Below are positions 34,316-43,380 of a stretch of DNA of 64,000 nucleotides, piece after piece. The translations under genes and the position numbers were made by a program. Origin of the DNA: Amphritea sp. (GTDB taxonomy: Bacteria; Pseudomonadota; Gammaproteobacteria; Pseudomonadales; Balneatricaceae); assembly GCF_016744155.1 (NCBI RefSeq), contig NZ_JADGEW010000002.1:164720-228719 (forward strand), in the 5' to 3' direction. Numbering within the stretch: position 1 is the stretch's first letter; the number at the start of each line of letters is the position of its first letter. The notes under the pieces were generated by a model. The model was not told where the DNA came from. It was given only the letters and a program-made list of their open reading frames with translations, and did not search any database.

Positions 34316-35638
34316 TTAGCCCCAAATATGTTTGTTCGGTCTGTTCTCATCTTTATCGACTGAAGGTCTCTTCGCAGAGGTCTTGTTGGGGGCTTTGCCT
34401 CGGGTATTTGACGAGGCTGTTTTTGATCGAGCCTTAGGCATGGGTGGCTTGCTGGTGCGGACAAAGTTCAAAACAGAGATCGGAACCTCTTTTCGAACCG
34501 GGAAGCCTTCAATCTCTTTACGGTCGATTATCTGATCTAGGCGGCTTTCAATGGCGCATAGGTTTTTGAAATCGCCCATGGCGACAAAGGATATCGCTTC
34601 ACCGGTGGCGCCAGCACGACCGGTTCGGCCGATGCGGTGGATGTAATCTTCTGGCTTGAAAGGCATGTCGTAATTCACAACGCGACTTAGTTCACCAATA
34701 TCTAAACCCCGCGCAGCAACCCCCGTGGCGACTAAATACTTTAGCTTGCCCGATTTGAAATCGGCCAGAATCTTTTCACGCATGACCTGGCTTCTATCAC
34801 CGTGAATGGCTTCCGCTACAATACCGCGCTTAGCAAGCTGGACGACCAGTTTGGCGGCAGCGTGTTTTTTCTCGATAAAAATTAGCGCCTGATCCCATTG
34901 TTGCTCATTAATCAGATGACTCAGCAATGCAGATTTAGTGTCTTTATCGACTGTGACTAACCACTGATTGATAGTGGATGCCGCTTTGGTTTTAGGTGAA
35001 ACGGATATCTCAACGGCTGGGTTACTTACTTTGCTATCTGCAAAGTTATCGGCGATATCGCGAACGTCGTCGGACATCGTGGCCGAAAACAGCAGGTTCT
35101 GGCGAGTTTCGGGTAAGCGATCAACGATCTTATTGATATCACCCACAAAACCCATATCTACCATTCGGTCGGCTTCATCTAATACCAGTACTTCAAGTTC
35201 ATCAAAATGCAGGGCACGCTGATGAGCCAGGTCAATCAACCGGCCCGGTGTCGCCACTAAAATATCAACGCCTTCGATTAAACGCTCTTTTTGTGGCTCG
35301 GAATCAACACCGCCATAAACAGCCATAGAGGTTAGGTTTAGATGTTTACTGTATTCAGCAACATTAGCAGCAACCTGAACGGCTAATTCCCGTGTAGGGG
35401 TCAGAATAAGCGCGCGTATACGTTTACCACGTAAGGTACGTTCTTGGTTAAATCTCTCTAATATCGGCAGAACAAACGCACCGGTTTTGCCGGTACCGGT
35501 TTGAGCGGTGGCAATAAGGTCTTTACCCGAAAGAATGATGGGGATAGCTTGCTTCTGGATAGGGGTAGGCGATGTATAACCCAATTCTTCGATAGCTTGT
35601 AGAATCGGATTACATAATCCAAGGTTTGAAAATGGCAT
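34316..35638 (-). CDS. rhlE: RhlE-type DEAD-box RNA helicase
   Basis: 440 residues with the complete DEAD-box motif series: Q motif (GYTSPTPIQKQAIP), AQTGTGKT, PTRELAVQ, TPGRLIDL, DEAD, SAT, and HRIGRTGRAG. The basic Lys/Ser/Pro-rich C-terminal tail (about 390-440) and the start PFSNLGLCNPILQAI point to the RhlE group, ATP-dependent RNA helicases in ribosome assembly and RNA turnover. Transcribed opposite to its neighbours. Normally a core gene, so it marks where the accessory stretch is interrupted. Confidence 0.92.
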   Translation of the reverse strand: MPFSNLGLCNPILQAIEELGYTSPTPIQKQAIPIILSGKDLIATAQTGTGKTGAFVLPILERFNQERTLRGKRIRALILTPTRELAVQVAANVAEYSKHLNLTSMAVYGGVDSEPQKERLIEGVDILVATPGRLIDLAHQRALHFDELEVLVLDEADRMVDMGFVGDINKIVDRLPETRQNLLFSATMSDDVRDIADNFADSKVSNPAVEISVSPKTKAASTINQWLVTVDKDTKSALLSHLINEQQWDQALIFIEKKHAAAKLVVQLAKRGIVAEAIHGDRSQVMREKILADFKSGKLKYLVATGVAARGLDIGELSRVVNYDMPFKPEDYIHRIGRTGRAGATGEAISFVAMGDFKNLCAIESRLDQIIDRKEIEGFPVRKEVPISVLNFVRTSKPPMPKARSKTASSNTRGKAPNKTSAKRPSVDKDENRPNKHIWG

Positions 35639-36114
35639 AGAGGCTCGGGTAGGTCGTCATAAGGGGGGTAGGACGCATTATAGCAGTAAGGGTTTGGGTT
35701 GCGGTACGTTGATTATTGCTAATTGTGGGAGGGCGATAAGGTGGCTTGCTCATAGGCCGTTATTTTAGATATATATACTAGCGGGGCATTGTTTCGTGAG
35801 AGATCAATCGCTTCCTTAGTTCAGGCATGGCAATCTTCTAATACTTGTTTCGTATATTTAGACTAGAGTAGAGGTATCGATCTGTGCGCCATCAAGTATT
35901 CATGCTTAAAATGGCTGTTGTGGAATCGGGATAAACCCACTGAACAACACGTCAATTAGGGCGGTCACCAGTTTGCTAGCATCATGGAGGCGTTAGGCTA
36001 GAAAACTTGAGAGATAAGACGTAATCCAGAATGAATTAGGCAGCTTCTAATTCAAGATTAATAATCTCGATCTAAGTATGACTAGAGAAATATTATTGGT
36101 GAGCGAATCTGCAT
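35639..36114. other. 476-base divergent intergenic region, no supported gene
   Basis: Between rhlE and the PLP lyase gene, both reading outwards. No open frame of interest, no terminator-like hairpin and no repeat was found; the right side (after about 35990) is AT-rich and probably carries the promoter of the PLP gene. Confidence 0.5.
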
Positions 36115-37290
36115 ATGAGCAATAAACGTCGTTCGGTAGTCAGGCGAAGCAACGAACCTGAAAATATTGGTAGTCCACTCACTACACCACTGTATTCATC
36201 AGTGGTTTATCACTATTCAGATGTCGATCAATTAAAAGCTGTGTATGAGAAAAAGGCTAAGGGGTTTACTTACGCCCGCTATGGTAACCCCAACTCTGCG
36301 GTGATGGCTGACAAAATATCATGGATGGAAAATGCTCAAGGAGGGGTGATGACAGCTTCTGGTATGTCAGCCATTTCTGCCGTTTTTCTGGGTTTATTAG
36401 AGGCGGGTGACAGCATCGCGGCTGCAACGCAGTTGTATGGTCAATCTTTGAAAATGACATCTCAGGTACTGCCGCATCTGGGGTTCGAAACTACCTTCTT
36501 CGATGCTTCAGATTCAGGTACTTTTGCCGATGCGATACACCCCGGTACCAAAATTATTTTAGCTGAAATTGTATCAAACCCAATGTTAAGAGTGACTGAT
36601 TTCCCGGCGTTGGCGAAGGCCGCCAAGGATGTCGGTGCATTGCTGGTGATTGATAATACATTTACAACGCCCACCGGATTTAACCCACTTGATCATGGCG
36701 CAGACATGGTCATACATTCGGTTACTAAAATGCTCTCGGGACATAGTGACCTGAATCTTGGGTATATCGGTGCAAATGACAAAACGCTCTTAAACAAGCT
36801 AGACGAAACGGTTTCAACATTGGGTTTAAACGCCAGCCCACACAACTGTTGGTTGGCAGAAAGAGGGTTACACACCTTTGATTTACGCCTGAAACAAGCA
36901 CAAGACAATGCTAGCAAACTGTCACGTCTTCTATCCGAACACCCAAAGGTGTCTAGAGTTCACTATCCTGGGCTTTCAACACACCCTGATCATGCGATAG
37001 CAAAAGAGCTGCTCAATGGTGGCTTTGGCACCATGGTGAGTTTTGTGCTGAAGGGAGGGTATGAAAACTTAAACACTTTCTTAAGAGCCGCCGAAAACAT
37101 CCCTTATGGACCATCGCTTGGCGATGTCGCAACAATGTTGATCGTACCTGCCGTCTCTTCCCATCGTGAACTAGATAGCAGCGAACGTTTGAAATTGGGC
37201 ATAGAAGACAACTTGATCAGAGTCTCTGTTGGGATAGAGTCTTTTGATATTATTCGGGATGATTTCTTGGAAGCTTTAGAGGTTGCGTGA
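36115..37290 (+). CDS. Cys/Met-metabolism PLP enzyme (methionine gamma-lyase / cystathionine gamma-synthase type)
   Basis: 391 residues of the trans-sulfuration family. TYARYGNPNSAVMADKIS, MTASGMSAISAVFLG (phosphate-binding loop), LLVIDNTFTTP and the PLP Lys in HSVTKMLSGHSD (K205) are clear. The PGLSTHPDHAIAKELL and GIEDNLIRVSVGIE stretches complete the fold. The choice among gamma-lyase, gamma-synthase and related sulfhydrylases cannot be made safely by eye. No ribosome site stronger than GGTGAG is seen. A possible attC-like remnant lies just downstream. Confidence 0.88.
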   Translation: MSNKRRSVVRRSNEPENIGSPLTTPLYSSVVYHYSDVDQLKAVYEKKAKGFTYARYGNPNSAVMADKISWMENAQGGVMTASGMSAISAVFLGLLEAGDSIAAATQLYGQSLKMTSQVLPHLGFETTFFDASDSGTFADAIHPGTKIILAEIVSNPMLRVTDFPALAKAAKDVGALLVIDNTFTTPTGFNPLDHGADMVIHSVTKMLSGHSDLNLGYIGANDKTLLNKLDETVSTLGLNASPHNCWLAERGLHTFDLRLKQAQDNASKLSRLLSEHPKVSRVHYPGLSTHPDHAIAKELLNGGFGTMVSFVLKGGYENLNTFLRAAENIPYGPSLGDVATMLIVPAVSSHRELDSSERLKLGIEDNLIRVSVGIESFDIIRDDFLEALEVA

Positions 37291-37306
37291 GTCGCTTAAA
37301 AAATTC

Positions 37307-37383
37307 TTGTAACTGAGCCTGCTAAAGCTGAGGTGCTGAAGACAGGTTTTCCTTAGCGCCATTCTACTCTGCCTCCGTTATGT
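37307..37383 (+). repeat. Possible degenerate attC remnant
   Basis: TTGTAAC (37307-37313) lies 17 bases after the PLP lyase stop and GTTATGT at 37377-37383; the adjoining arms TAACTGAGCCTG and CTGCCTCCGTTA match at about three of every four positions when folded. Length (77) fits attC. Suggestive only. Confidence 0.3.
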
Positions 37384-37464
37384 GACCCCTTATATGTACT
37401 AGGTTTTGGCACTCCCTATGGCATGTATATTGCTGACCTTAGATGAGCATAGGGGGGAGTGTAT

Positions 37465-38049
37465 ATGATGATACATAGTTACGGGCAATCGTTCGCAGTA
37501 AGTCAGAGCCAGCAGGCAGATGCTGGTACAAGTATTGCCGTCGCAGGTGGCAATGATTTACCGGTTAAGAAGGATAACGCTGACAGCGTACAGATCAGTG
37601 AAGCCGCAAAATCAAAAATGTTGGCAGAGTTAAAAGGCGGTGAGTTAGTCGATTTCACGGGTGAAAACGGTATGTACAAGCTCGGTTTAATGGCACTGGG
37701 TAGCAACGCCGTCCAGGCTTGGTCGACTAAAGGGCTTGAGGTTTCTGATGAGGCTGTCATCGCTGCGGGTAAAGCTTTCCAAGAGGGTTTGAAGCAAAAG
37801 ATTGAAGAGAGCGGTGCTTCGCTAGCTGGAAGTGGTGGTCTTGCATTAAACAAATATCAGATTGTAATTAACTCTCAAGAAGTACCTGATTGGTTCATGA
37901 AAGAATATGAAAATGTACTTTCCTCTATGGATAATAATGAGATGAAAGCGGCATTTGAAAAGGGTGATGTTTTCTTTACATCGAAACCATCTTCGTCAAG
38001 TATTGATGCGTTAGCTAGCTATGCTCAATGGCAAAAACATAACAACTAA
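37465..38049 (+). CDS. Hypothetical protein in a cassette-like setting
   Basis: 194 residues from ATG 37465, with AGGGGGGAG upstream; ATG 37468 is an alternative. No signal peptide or membrane segment. A low-complexity N-terminal part contains DSVQISEAAKSKML, a motif seen in flagellar and other surface-associated proteins with unstructured starts, followed by a helical alpha/beta part (YKLGLMALGSNAVQAWS, KAFQEGLKQKIEESG, VPDWFMKEYENVLSSMDN). No family recognised. Its stop is immediately followed by an attC-like sequence, so it was probably acquired as an integron cassette. Confidence 0.7.
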   Translation: MMIHSYGQSFAVSQSQQADAGTSIAVAGGNDLPVKKDNADSVQISEAAKSKMLAELKGGELVDFTGENGMYKLGLMALGSNAVQAWSTKGLEVSDEAVIAAGKAFQEGLKQKIEESGASLAGSGGLALNKYQIVINSQEVPDWFMKEYENVLSSMDNNEMKAAFEKGDVFFTSKPSSSSIDALASYAQWQKHNN

Positions 38050-38132
38050 TTCAACGGAACAGATAAAGCTGGCTTTGCTCTCCGTCGCAAGCTAAGCCCC
38101 AATAATTTAGCTACTAGTTTGGCCGCTTTAAC
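38037..38132 (+). repeat. Decayed attC remnant (right core lost)
   Basis: ACATAACAACTAATTCAACGG (starting at the stop of the preceding gene) and GGCCGCTTTAAC at the right match the arms of the attC1/2/7 family, and the inner AGCTGGCT pairs with AGCTACT. The terminal GGCGTTA is missing; the sequence continues with unrelated bases. This supports a cassette origin of the preceding gene. Confidence 0.65.
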
Positions 38133-38285
38133 TTCTTTGAAAGCTCAAAGCTTGTTCATCTGGTCTTGGCCAGTTCATAGGTTTATGTTTACTTTTCGTA
38201 TCCTCTATACTGATTTTCAATGTTTCTGTAAGGTCACTTTCCCATGAGGATATTGGCTTTCTGAAGGAGGTTTAAGAGATTAATT

Positions 38286-38792
38286 ATGTTGATTAACTAC
38301 TTCGCTTACGGCTCAAACATGTCTGTCACCCGGTTGAGGAAAAGAGTCCCGGGCGCCCGTGTCTCAGGTATCTATTTTCTCGATGGGCATTCACTTCGGT
38401 TCCATAAGTCTGGTCAGGATAATTCTGCAAAGTGTGACGTCTTTTATACGGGTGAAGAGGATAGGGTCTACGGTGTGCTGTTTGAAATTGATTCGGTTGA
38501 GAAGCCGGAACTGGATCGAGCAGAAGGGCTGGGTGTCGGTTACGGTGAAAAAGTTGTTCAACTACTGAGTGAAAGTGGTGATAGCGTTGAGGCGATCACC
38601 TATTACGCGCTGCAGATTGATGATGCTCTTATGCCCTATGGCTGGTATCTGAATCATGTTGTTATCGGTGCCAGAGAGGCGAGGCTATCCCCTGACTACT
38701 TACGCAGCATCGAATCAGTAAAGTCTGTGGATGACCCTGATACGGCAAGGGATGCACGAGAGCGCATGATTCACCAGACAAATATAGGCTGA
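38286..38792 (+). CDS. Gamma-glutamylcyclotransferase-family protein
   Basis: 168 residues of the GGCT/AIG2 family: the glycine-rich YFAYGSNM at about 5-12, VYGVLFEIDSVEKPELDRAE with the probable catalytic Glu in RAEGLGVGY, and VEAITYYALQ. The family releases 5-oxoproline from gamma-glutamyl peptides or acts on gamma-glutamylamines. AAGGAGGT lies about 15 bases before the ATG. Stands alone. Confidence 0.88.
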   Translation: MLINYFAYGSNMSVTRLRKRVPGARVSGIYFLDGHSLRFHKSGQDNSAKCDVFYTGEEDRVYGVLFEIDSVEKPELDRAEGLGVGYGEKVVQLLSESGDSVEAITYYALQIDDALMPYGWYLNHVVIGAREARLSPDYLRSIESVKSVDDPDTARDARERMIHQTNIG

Positions 38793-39144
38793 GTGACTCA
38801 AGTCTTTAACATTAGTTAGTTGGTATCTGAATAGCTTGTCTCTGGTTGCTTTATATCCGCTGTAAAGGATGCTTAAAAAGCAGGTCAGGGATTTGAGTGA
38901 TGTCGTTTTAAGGACGGCCCTGCTATAAAGCAATTAGCCTGTTATGGGTCGAGAATACGCACTAAGTATCTTGTATCTGCTGTAATGATAAGCGAAAGCG
39001 ATAGTTACTCATCTCTTGCCCGATGATCTTGAGGGTCGGTTCGTCAATATCGCCGGCTATGTTGTCGTTAATGGGCATTGACCTAATGCCTTAAGTTATC
39101 AAAGATGCTTGAGTGATAAGGAATAATATGGGGAAGTCAGCTTT
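38793..39144. other. 352-base intergenic region, no supported gene
   Basis: No credible open frame, terminator or repeat was found on either strand. The promoter of the membrane-protein gene at 39145 presumably lies in the right half. Confidence 0.5.
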
Positions 39145-39735
39145 ATGATCGATACGAGTTTTAAGCTGATGTTTAGCGGGCTGGCAATCGGTCTGACATT
39201 CGTTGCTTTTGTTCCTTATATACGTTCGATAATCAGAGGAAAGACGCGTCCCCATGTTTTTTCATGGTTTATCTGGGGAATCACAACCGTCATCGTATTT
39301 TTTGCTCAGCTTGAAGCTAACGGCGGTATCGGTGCCTGGCCTATTGGTATTTCTGGCGCTATAACCGTGGGCGTCGCCGTTCTGGCATTCTATAAACGGG
39401 CTGACATTAGTATTACCCGGACCGATTGGCTGTTCTTTTCAGTCGCACTGGCATCGTTGCCGTTTTGGTATTTAACCTCGGACCCACTATGGACAGTAGT
39501 GCTTTTGACGGTTATCGATCTGTTAGGCTTTGGCCCGACAATTCGTAAGGCTCATGCCTTTCCTCATCAGGAAAGTCAGCTGTTTTTTCTATCGTTCATG
39601 TTACGAAATATCTTCGCTATTATGGCGTTAGAAGCCTACTCAGTCACCACTGTTCTATTTCCCCTGTCAATCGCTGCAGCCTGCACCGTCTTGTTGATAC
39701 TGGTTGCCTATCGACGTCGGATTATATTGGCCTGA
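39145..39735 (+). CDS. Small multi-pass membrane protein, PQ-loop-like
   Basis: 196 residues with about seven hydrophobic segments and almost no soluble parts. VAFVPYIRSIIRGKTRPHVFSW in the first third and LLGFGPTIRKAHAFPHQES later look like the two halves of a PQ-loop/MtN3-type repeat (a proline in the middle of a helix followed by polar residues), but the match is not strong enough to name a transporter. GGGGAAG lies upstream of the ATG. Confidence 0.7.
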   Translation: MIDTSFKLMFSGLAIGLTFVAFVPYIRSIIRGKTRPHVFSWFIWGITTVIVFFAQLEANGGIGAWPIGISGAITVGVAVLAFYKRADISITRTDWLFFSVALASLPFWYLTSDPLWTVVLLTVIDLLGFGPTIRKAHAFPHQESQLFFLSFMLRNIFAIMALEAYSVTTVLFPLSIAAACTVLLILVAYRRRIILA

Positions 39736-39809
39736 TAAAGGTCGTATGTTTGTCTCTACTGCATCCGTTTTTAAATCATTTTCAAAGTATATGCGCTATA
39801 TTCAGTCTT

Positions 39810-40196
39810 ATGAAAAATAATTTTTTGTCCTCCGTTTTGTTATCCCTGCTCACACTCTCTGCATTTTCCTTTTCTTTATGTTCTTATGCAGGAGAGGCTG
39901 ATGTGGTGGATGTGTCAGTCAGTAAAAGCGGTAATGACCTCTACAGATTTCGTGTCACTGTTTTACATGAAGACAGTGGTTGGGATCATTACGCCAATAA
40001 GTGGGAGGTTCTTGATTCTCAGGGGAAAGTGCTCAGTACCCGGGTATTGCATCATCCCCATGTAGGAGAGCAACCCTTTACCCGCAGCCTTTCAGGCGTG
40101 CGAATAGAGTCTGGAGTTGAGTCGGTGACTGTGCGTGCACATGATCTGGTTCATGGCTATGGCGGGAAATCTTTCACTATCAATTTGCCTGATTAA
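39810..40196 (+). CDS. Small secreted (periplasmic) protein, unknown family
   Basis: 128 residues from ATG 39810. A signal peptide covers about 1-26 (KNNFLSSVLLSLL, cleavage near SYA-GEA); the mature part is a single beta-rich domain (VVDVSVSKSGNDLYRFRVTV, then HEDSGWDHYANKWEV and ARDLVHGYGGKS-like end). No family recognised, and no partner gene is near. The frame is open 20 codons further upstream but that stretch is not a plausible N-terminus. Confidence 0.75.
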   Translation: MKNNFLSSVLLSLLTLSAFSFSLCSYAGEADVVDVSVSKSGNDLYRFRVTVLHEDSGWDHYANKWEVLDSQGKVLSTRVLHHPHVGEQPFTRSLSGVRIESGVESVTVRAHDLVHGYGGKSFTINLPD

Positions 40197-40406
40197 TATG
40201 TGGCAGACTAATTGTTTCTTTTGTCCCTGTTTTGGTGATCTGTATCAACTCTTCTTCAGCGTTGAATCTGAGGGTTATAGTCAGTAACTCTCTGATTTCA
40301 TGAGTTCTTCATGCTTTTGTCTGCTTGTGTAGAGTCCTTGTTAATTATTCTGTTAGCGTTAGAATGAGCTTTCCTATCTAACCGGGCGCAACAGGGACTT
40401 TTGCAA

Positions 40407-41678
40407 ATGTCGGATCAATATAAAGTTGTTTTCACAGGTAAGCTTGCAGACGATCGTGAGCTTGAAAGTATCATTGCCGCATTTTCTGAGAAGTTTAAAT
40501 GCAGTGAAGCGAAAGCACGCGCATTGGTCACCTCAGGAAAAGAAACCCTGATTAAGAGTGATCTGGAAAAGACTAAAGCTGAAAAGTATAAAACGATCCT
40601 GATCGCTATGGGGTTAGAGGTAGAGCTGGTTGCACTCCAGCCGGTGGTTAAACCTTCGTTTGCTTTTGAGATGGAAGGTGAGTCTCCCGCTTCCGATGCT
40701 GAAGACTCCGCTGATGCTGCTGTATCCGCCTGTCCTAAATGTGGTTCTAAACAGGTCGTTGATGATCGTTGCCTGGATTGTAAAATCATCATTTCTAAGT
40801 ACCTGGCAATACAGGAAAGCGGGCATGCATTTACCGCTCCTACATCCAGTGACAACGCAGAAGCATCATCCGACACATCCTCTTCAGCGAGCGTTGATGA
40901 CAGTGCCCCTGTGGAATCCTCAGATAACCCTTATCAGGCTCCTGAAGCGGATCTGACGCCAGAGTATGAAGAGGGTGATCTGAGCGGGCCGGTTTCTGTG
41001 TCGGCATCCCGGGGTTGGGTCTGGCTGAAAGAAGGTTTTGGTCACTTTAAGCAAAACCCGGTGGCCTGGATTGTTGCGATGATTGTCTGGGTGATTATTT
41101 CGACGGTACTGAGCTTTATTCCATTAATCGGTTCATTGGCGGTTACGCTGCTTTCTCCCGTTATCTCAGCGGGTTTTATGCTCGGATGTCGAGAGCAGGA
41201 AGAGGGTGGGGATTTTCGTATAGGCCATCTGTTCAGTGGTTTCAGTAATAATGTTGGGCAGCTGGTGTTAGTCGGTTTGCTTTATCTGGTATCAATGATC
41301 GTTGTGGTTGTCGTTATCGCCATGTTTGCAGGCGGCGCAGCCTTCATGTTGGGCGATGGACTCAATAGTATGGGGCCGGATATGGCTTCGGCTATGATAG
41401 TACCGATACTGATTGGCTGTCTGTTTATTTTCCCCGTTTTGATGGCCTATTGGTTTGCCCCGATTCTGGTAGCGCTTAACGATATATCAGCAATCACTGC
41501 AATGAAAATGAGCTTCAGTGCTTGTCTGAAAAATATGCTGCCGTTTTTGCTCTATGGTCTAATTATGATCCTGCTATTTATTATTGGATCGATTCCATTT
41601 GGTCTGGGGTTGTTGGTGGTGATACCTATGATTGTTGCCTCAATGTACGCTTCTTACCGTGATATTTTTTACAGCTAA
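40407..41678 (+). CDS. BPSS1780-like membrane protein with zinc ribbon
   Basis: 423 residues from ATG 40407 (AGGGA upstream). The N-terminal 80 residues are a soluble alpha/beta part; a zinc ribbon follows (CPKCGS at C109/C112 and CLDC at C122/C125), then a Ser/Asp-rich linker (about 135-190) and a C-terminal membrane half with four to five segments (about 212 onward, VAWIVAMIVWVIISTVLSFI). The membrane half matches the BPSS1780 family of unknown function. It begins 11 bases before the RDD gene and is likely the first gene of the MoxR-type operon. Confidence 0.78.
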   Translation: MSDQYKVVFTGKLADDRELESIIAAFSEKFKCSEAKARALVTSGKETLIKSDLEKTKAEKYKTILIAMGLEVELVALQPVVKPSFAFEMEGESPASDAEDSADAAVSACPKCGSKQVVDDRCLDCKIIISKYLAIQESGHAFTAPTSSDNAEASSDTSSSASVDDSAPVESSDNPYQAPEADLTPEYEEGDLSGPVSVSASRGWVWLKEGFGHFKQNPVAWIVAMIVWVIISTVLSFIPLIGSLAVTLLSPVISAGFMLGCREQEEGGDFRIGHLFSGFSNNVGQLVLVGLLYLVSMIVVVVVIAMFAGGAAFMLGDGLNSMGPDMASAMIVPILIGCLFIFPVLMAYWFAPILVALNDISAITAMKMSFSACLKNMLPFLLYGLIMILLFIIGSIPFGLGLLVVIPMIVASMYASYRDIFYS

Positions 41679-41689
41679 GGCTGTAACTG

Positions 41690-42397
41690 ATGTCGGCAGA
41701 AAATGAATTGAGCCCGTTGACGGATACTGTCAGGGCTCACGAAACCCCTGAAGGTATTCGTCTTGAGCTCCGGTTAGCCGGTCCTATTGTGCGTGCCTGT
41801 GCCTGGAGCATAGACATGCTAATCAGGATTATTCTGTATGGCCTGATTGCCACTGTGTTCTCTTTCTTTGGCGGTGTGGGTACTGCGGTAATGCTGATCA
41901 TGTTCTTCTTGATTGAGTGGTTTTATCCGGTGCTCTTTGAGCTCTATAACGGCTCTTCTCCGGGAAAGAAAGCGATGGGGCTGGTGGTTATTCATGATAA
42001 TGGTACACCGGTTTCCTTCTCCTCCTCATTCATCCGTAACCTATTACGTACGGCTGATTTTCTTCCTTTTATGTATGCCGCCGGGTTGCTATCGATGCTG
42101 ATGAATCGCAACTTTCAGCGGCTTGGCGATCTGGCTGCCGGAACCTTAGTCGTGTACCGGGATAAGGAGTTGGTAAGGGTTAAGCTTCCTGAAGTAGAGG
42201 GAGTGCGTCCTCCAGTTGATCTTAGTGTGGATGAGCAGCGTGATCTGATTAGTTTTGCCGAGCGTAGTTCTCAGCTATCAGCTGAACGCCAGATTGAATT
42301 AGCTGCCCAGTTGTACTCTGTTACTGGAAAGCGTGGCGAAGCTGGCGTACGAGAAATATTGGGCTATGCGACCTGGCTGACGCGAGGGCATCGATGA
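41690..42397 (+). CDS. RDD-family membrane protein
   Basis: 235 residues, about three membrane segments, with the RDD signature elements (ACAWSIDMLIRIILYGL, SPGKKAMGL, RNLLRTADFLPFMY, LGDLAAGTLVVYRDKE). The family is found in MoxR-associated clusters and as putative ion or proton transport components. It overlaps the following gene by 4 bases (ATGA), so translation is coupled. Confidence 0.9.
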   Translation: MSAENELSPLTDTVRAHETPEGIRLELRLAGPIVRACAWSIDMLIRIILYGLIATVFSFFGGVGTAVMLIMFFLIEWFYPVLFELYNGSSPGKKAMGLVVIHDNGTPVSFSSSFIRNLLRTADFLPFMYAAGLLSMLMNRNFQRLGDLAAGTLVVYRDKELVRVKLPEVEGVRPPVDLSVDEQRDLISFAERSSQLSAERQIELAAQLYSVTGKRGEAGVREILGYATWLTRGHR

Positions 42398-43380
42398 GGC
42401 AGGATCAGTTTGAACAGCGCTATCAATCTGTCTGGGACAGTTTAGAAGAGCAACTGGCGGTATTAGAAAAGTTTAGCTTTCGACGTGGATCAAACGAGCT
42501 GCCTGCGGACTTGCCTGGGCTATATCGCCAAGCATGTAACCATTACGCATTGGCGCGGGCCAGACGCTATAGCCCGCAACTGGTAGAGCTGTTGCATCGG
42601 TTGGTATTGCGAGGCCATCAACAGCTCTATACCCGTCGTGGTGCCTGGTTGTGGCGATTTATCTCCTTTGTTGCGGTTGGTTTTCCAGTCAGTCTGCGGC
42701 TGAGTATTGGTTATTTCTGGACCGCATTAGCGCTGTTTCTGTTGCCTGCACTGCTGGTGGGGGGGCTATGTCTCGTTGATAACAGTCTCATTTACAGCCT
42801 GATGAGTGATGCGGAAGTCAGCAAAATGGCTGAGATGTATCAACCGGACAATGCCCGTCCCGGGCGGACTATTGAGCGTAGTGCAGAATCTGATTTTGCT
42901 ATGTTTGGCTTTTATATCTTTAACAATATTGGTATCGGCTTTCGCACCTTTGCGATGGGCATTTTAGCGGGTGTCGGGACTGTATTCACACTCTTTTACA
43001 ACGGTCTTGTGATCGGTGGCGTAGCCGGTTATCTCTCCAGCCTTGGTTATTACGATACCTTCTGGCCTTTTGTCTGCGGTCACTCCTCTTTGGAACTAAC
43101 CGCTATTGTGATTAGTGGTGCTTCTGGATTGATGTTGGGGCGGGGAGTTATCACTCCGGGCCGTTACGGTCGGCTCGATGCAATACGGTTGCAGGCTGGT
43201 AGAGCCGTTCCGTTGGTGATGGGGGCGGGACTGATGCTGCTGGCGGCCGCCTTTATTGAGGCGTTCTGGTCTGCCAGCGATCTGCCTAATCTGATTAAAT
43301 ATCTGGCTGCCGCTGTTCTTTGGACCCTGATGATTCTCTATTTTATCTTTGCTGGCAGGGGGACAGGTGGAACTCGATAA
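42394..43380 (+). CDS. SpoIIM-like (stage II sporulation protein M family) membrane protein
   Basis: 328 residues. About six membrane segments in the second half: YFWTALALFLLPALLVGGL, FGFYIFNNIGIGFRTFAMGI, VFTLFYNGLVIGGVAGYL, and a C-terminal pair. FNNIGIGFRTFAMG and HSSLELTAIVISGASGL are hallmarks of the DUF95/SpoIIM family. In Gram-negative bacteria the family accompanies RDD, DUF4129, MoxR and DUF58 genes; no sporulation role is implied. The next gene starts within its 3' end. Confidence 0.9.
   Translation: MRQDQFEQRYQSVWDSLEEQLAVLEKFSFRRGSNELPADLPGLYRQACNHYALARARRYSPQLVELLHRLVLRGHQQLYTRRGAWLWRFISFVAVGFPVSLRLSIGYFWTALALFLLPALLVGGLCLVDNSLIYSLMSDAEVSKMAEMYQPDNARPGRTIERSAESDFAMFGFYIFNNIGIGFRTFAMGILAGVGTVFTLFYNGLVIGGVAGYLSSLGYYDTFWPFVCGHSSLELTAIVISGASGLMLGRGVITPGRYGRLDAIRLQAGRAVPLVMGAGLMLLAAAFIEAFWSASDLPNLIKYLAAAVLWTLMILYFIFAGRGTGGTR

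Noticed and set aside
38930..38960. GTTATGG near 38941 as a further attC right core
   Set aside because: No partner TAAC core or paired arm at suitable distance.
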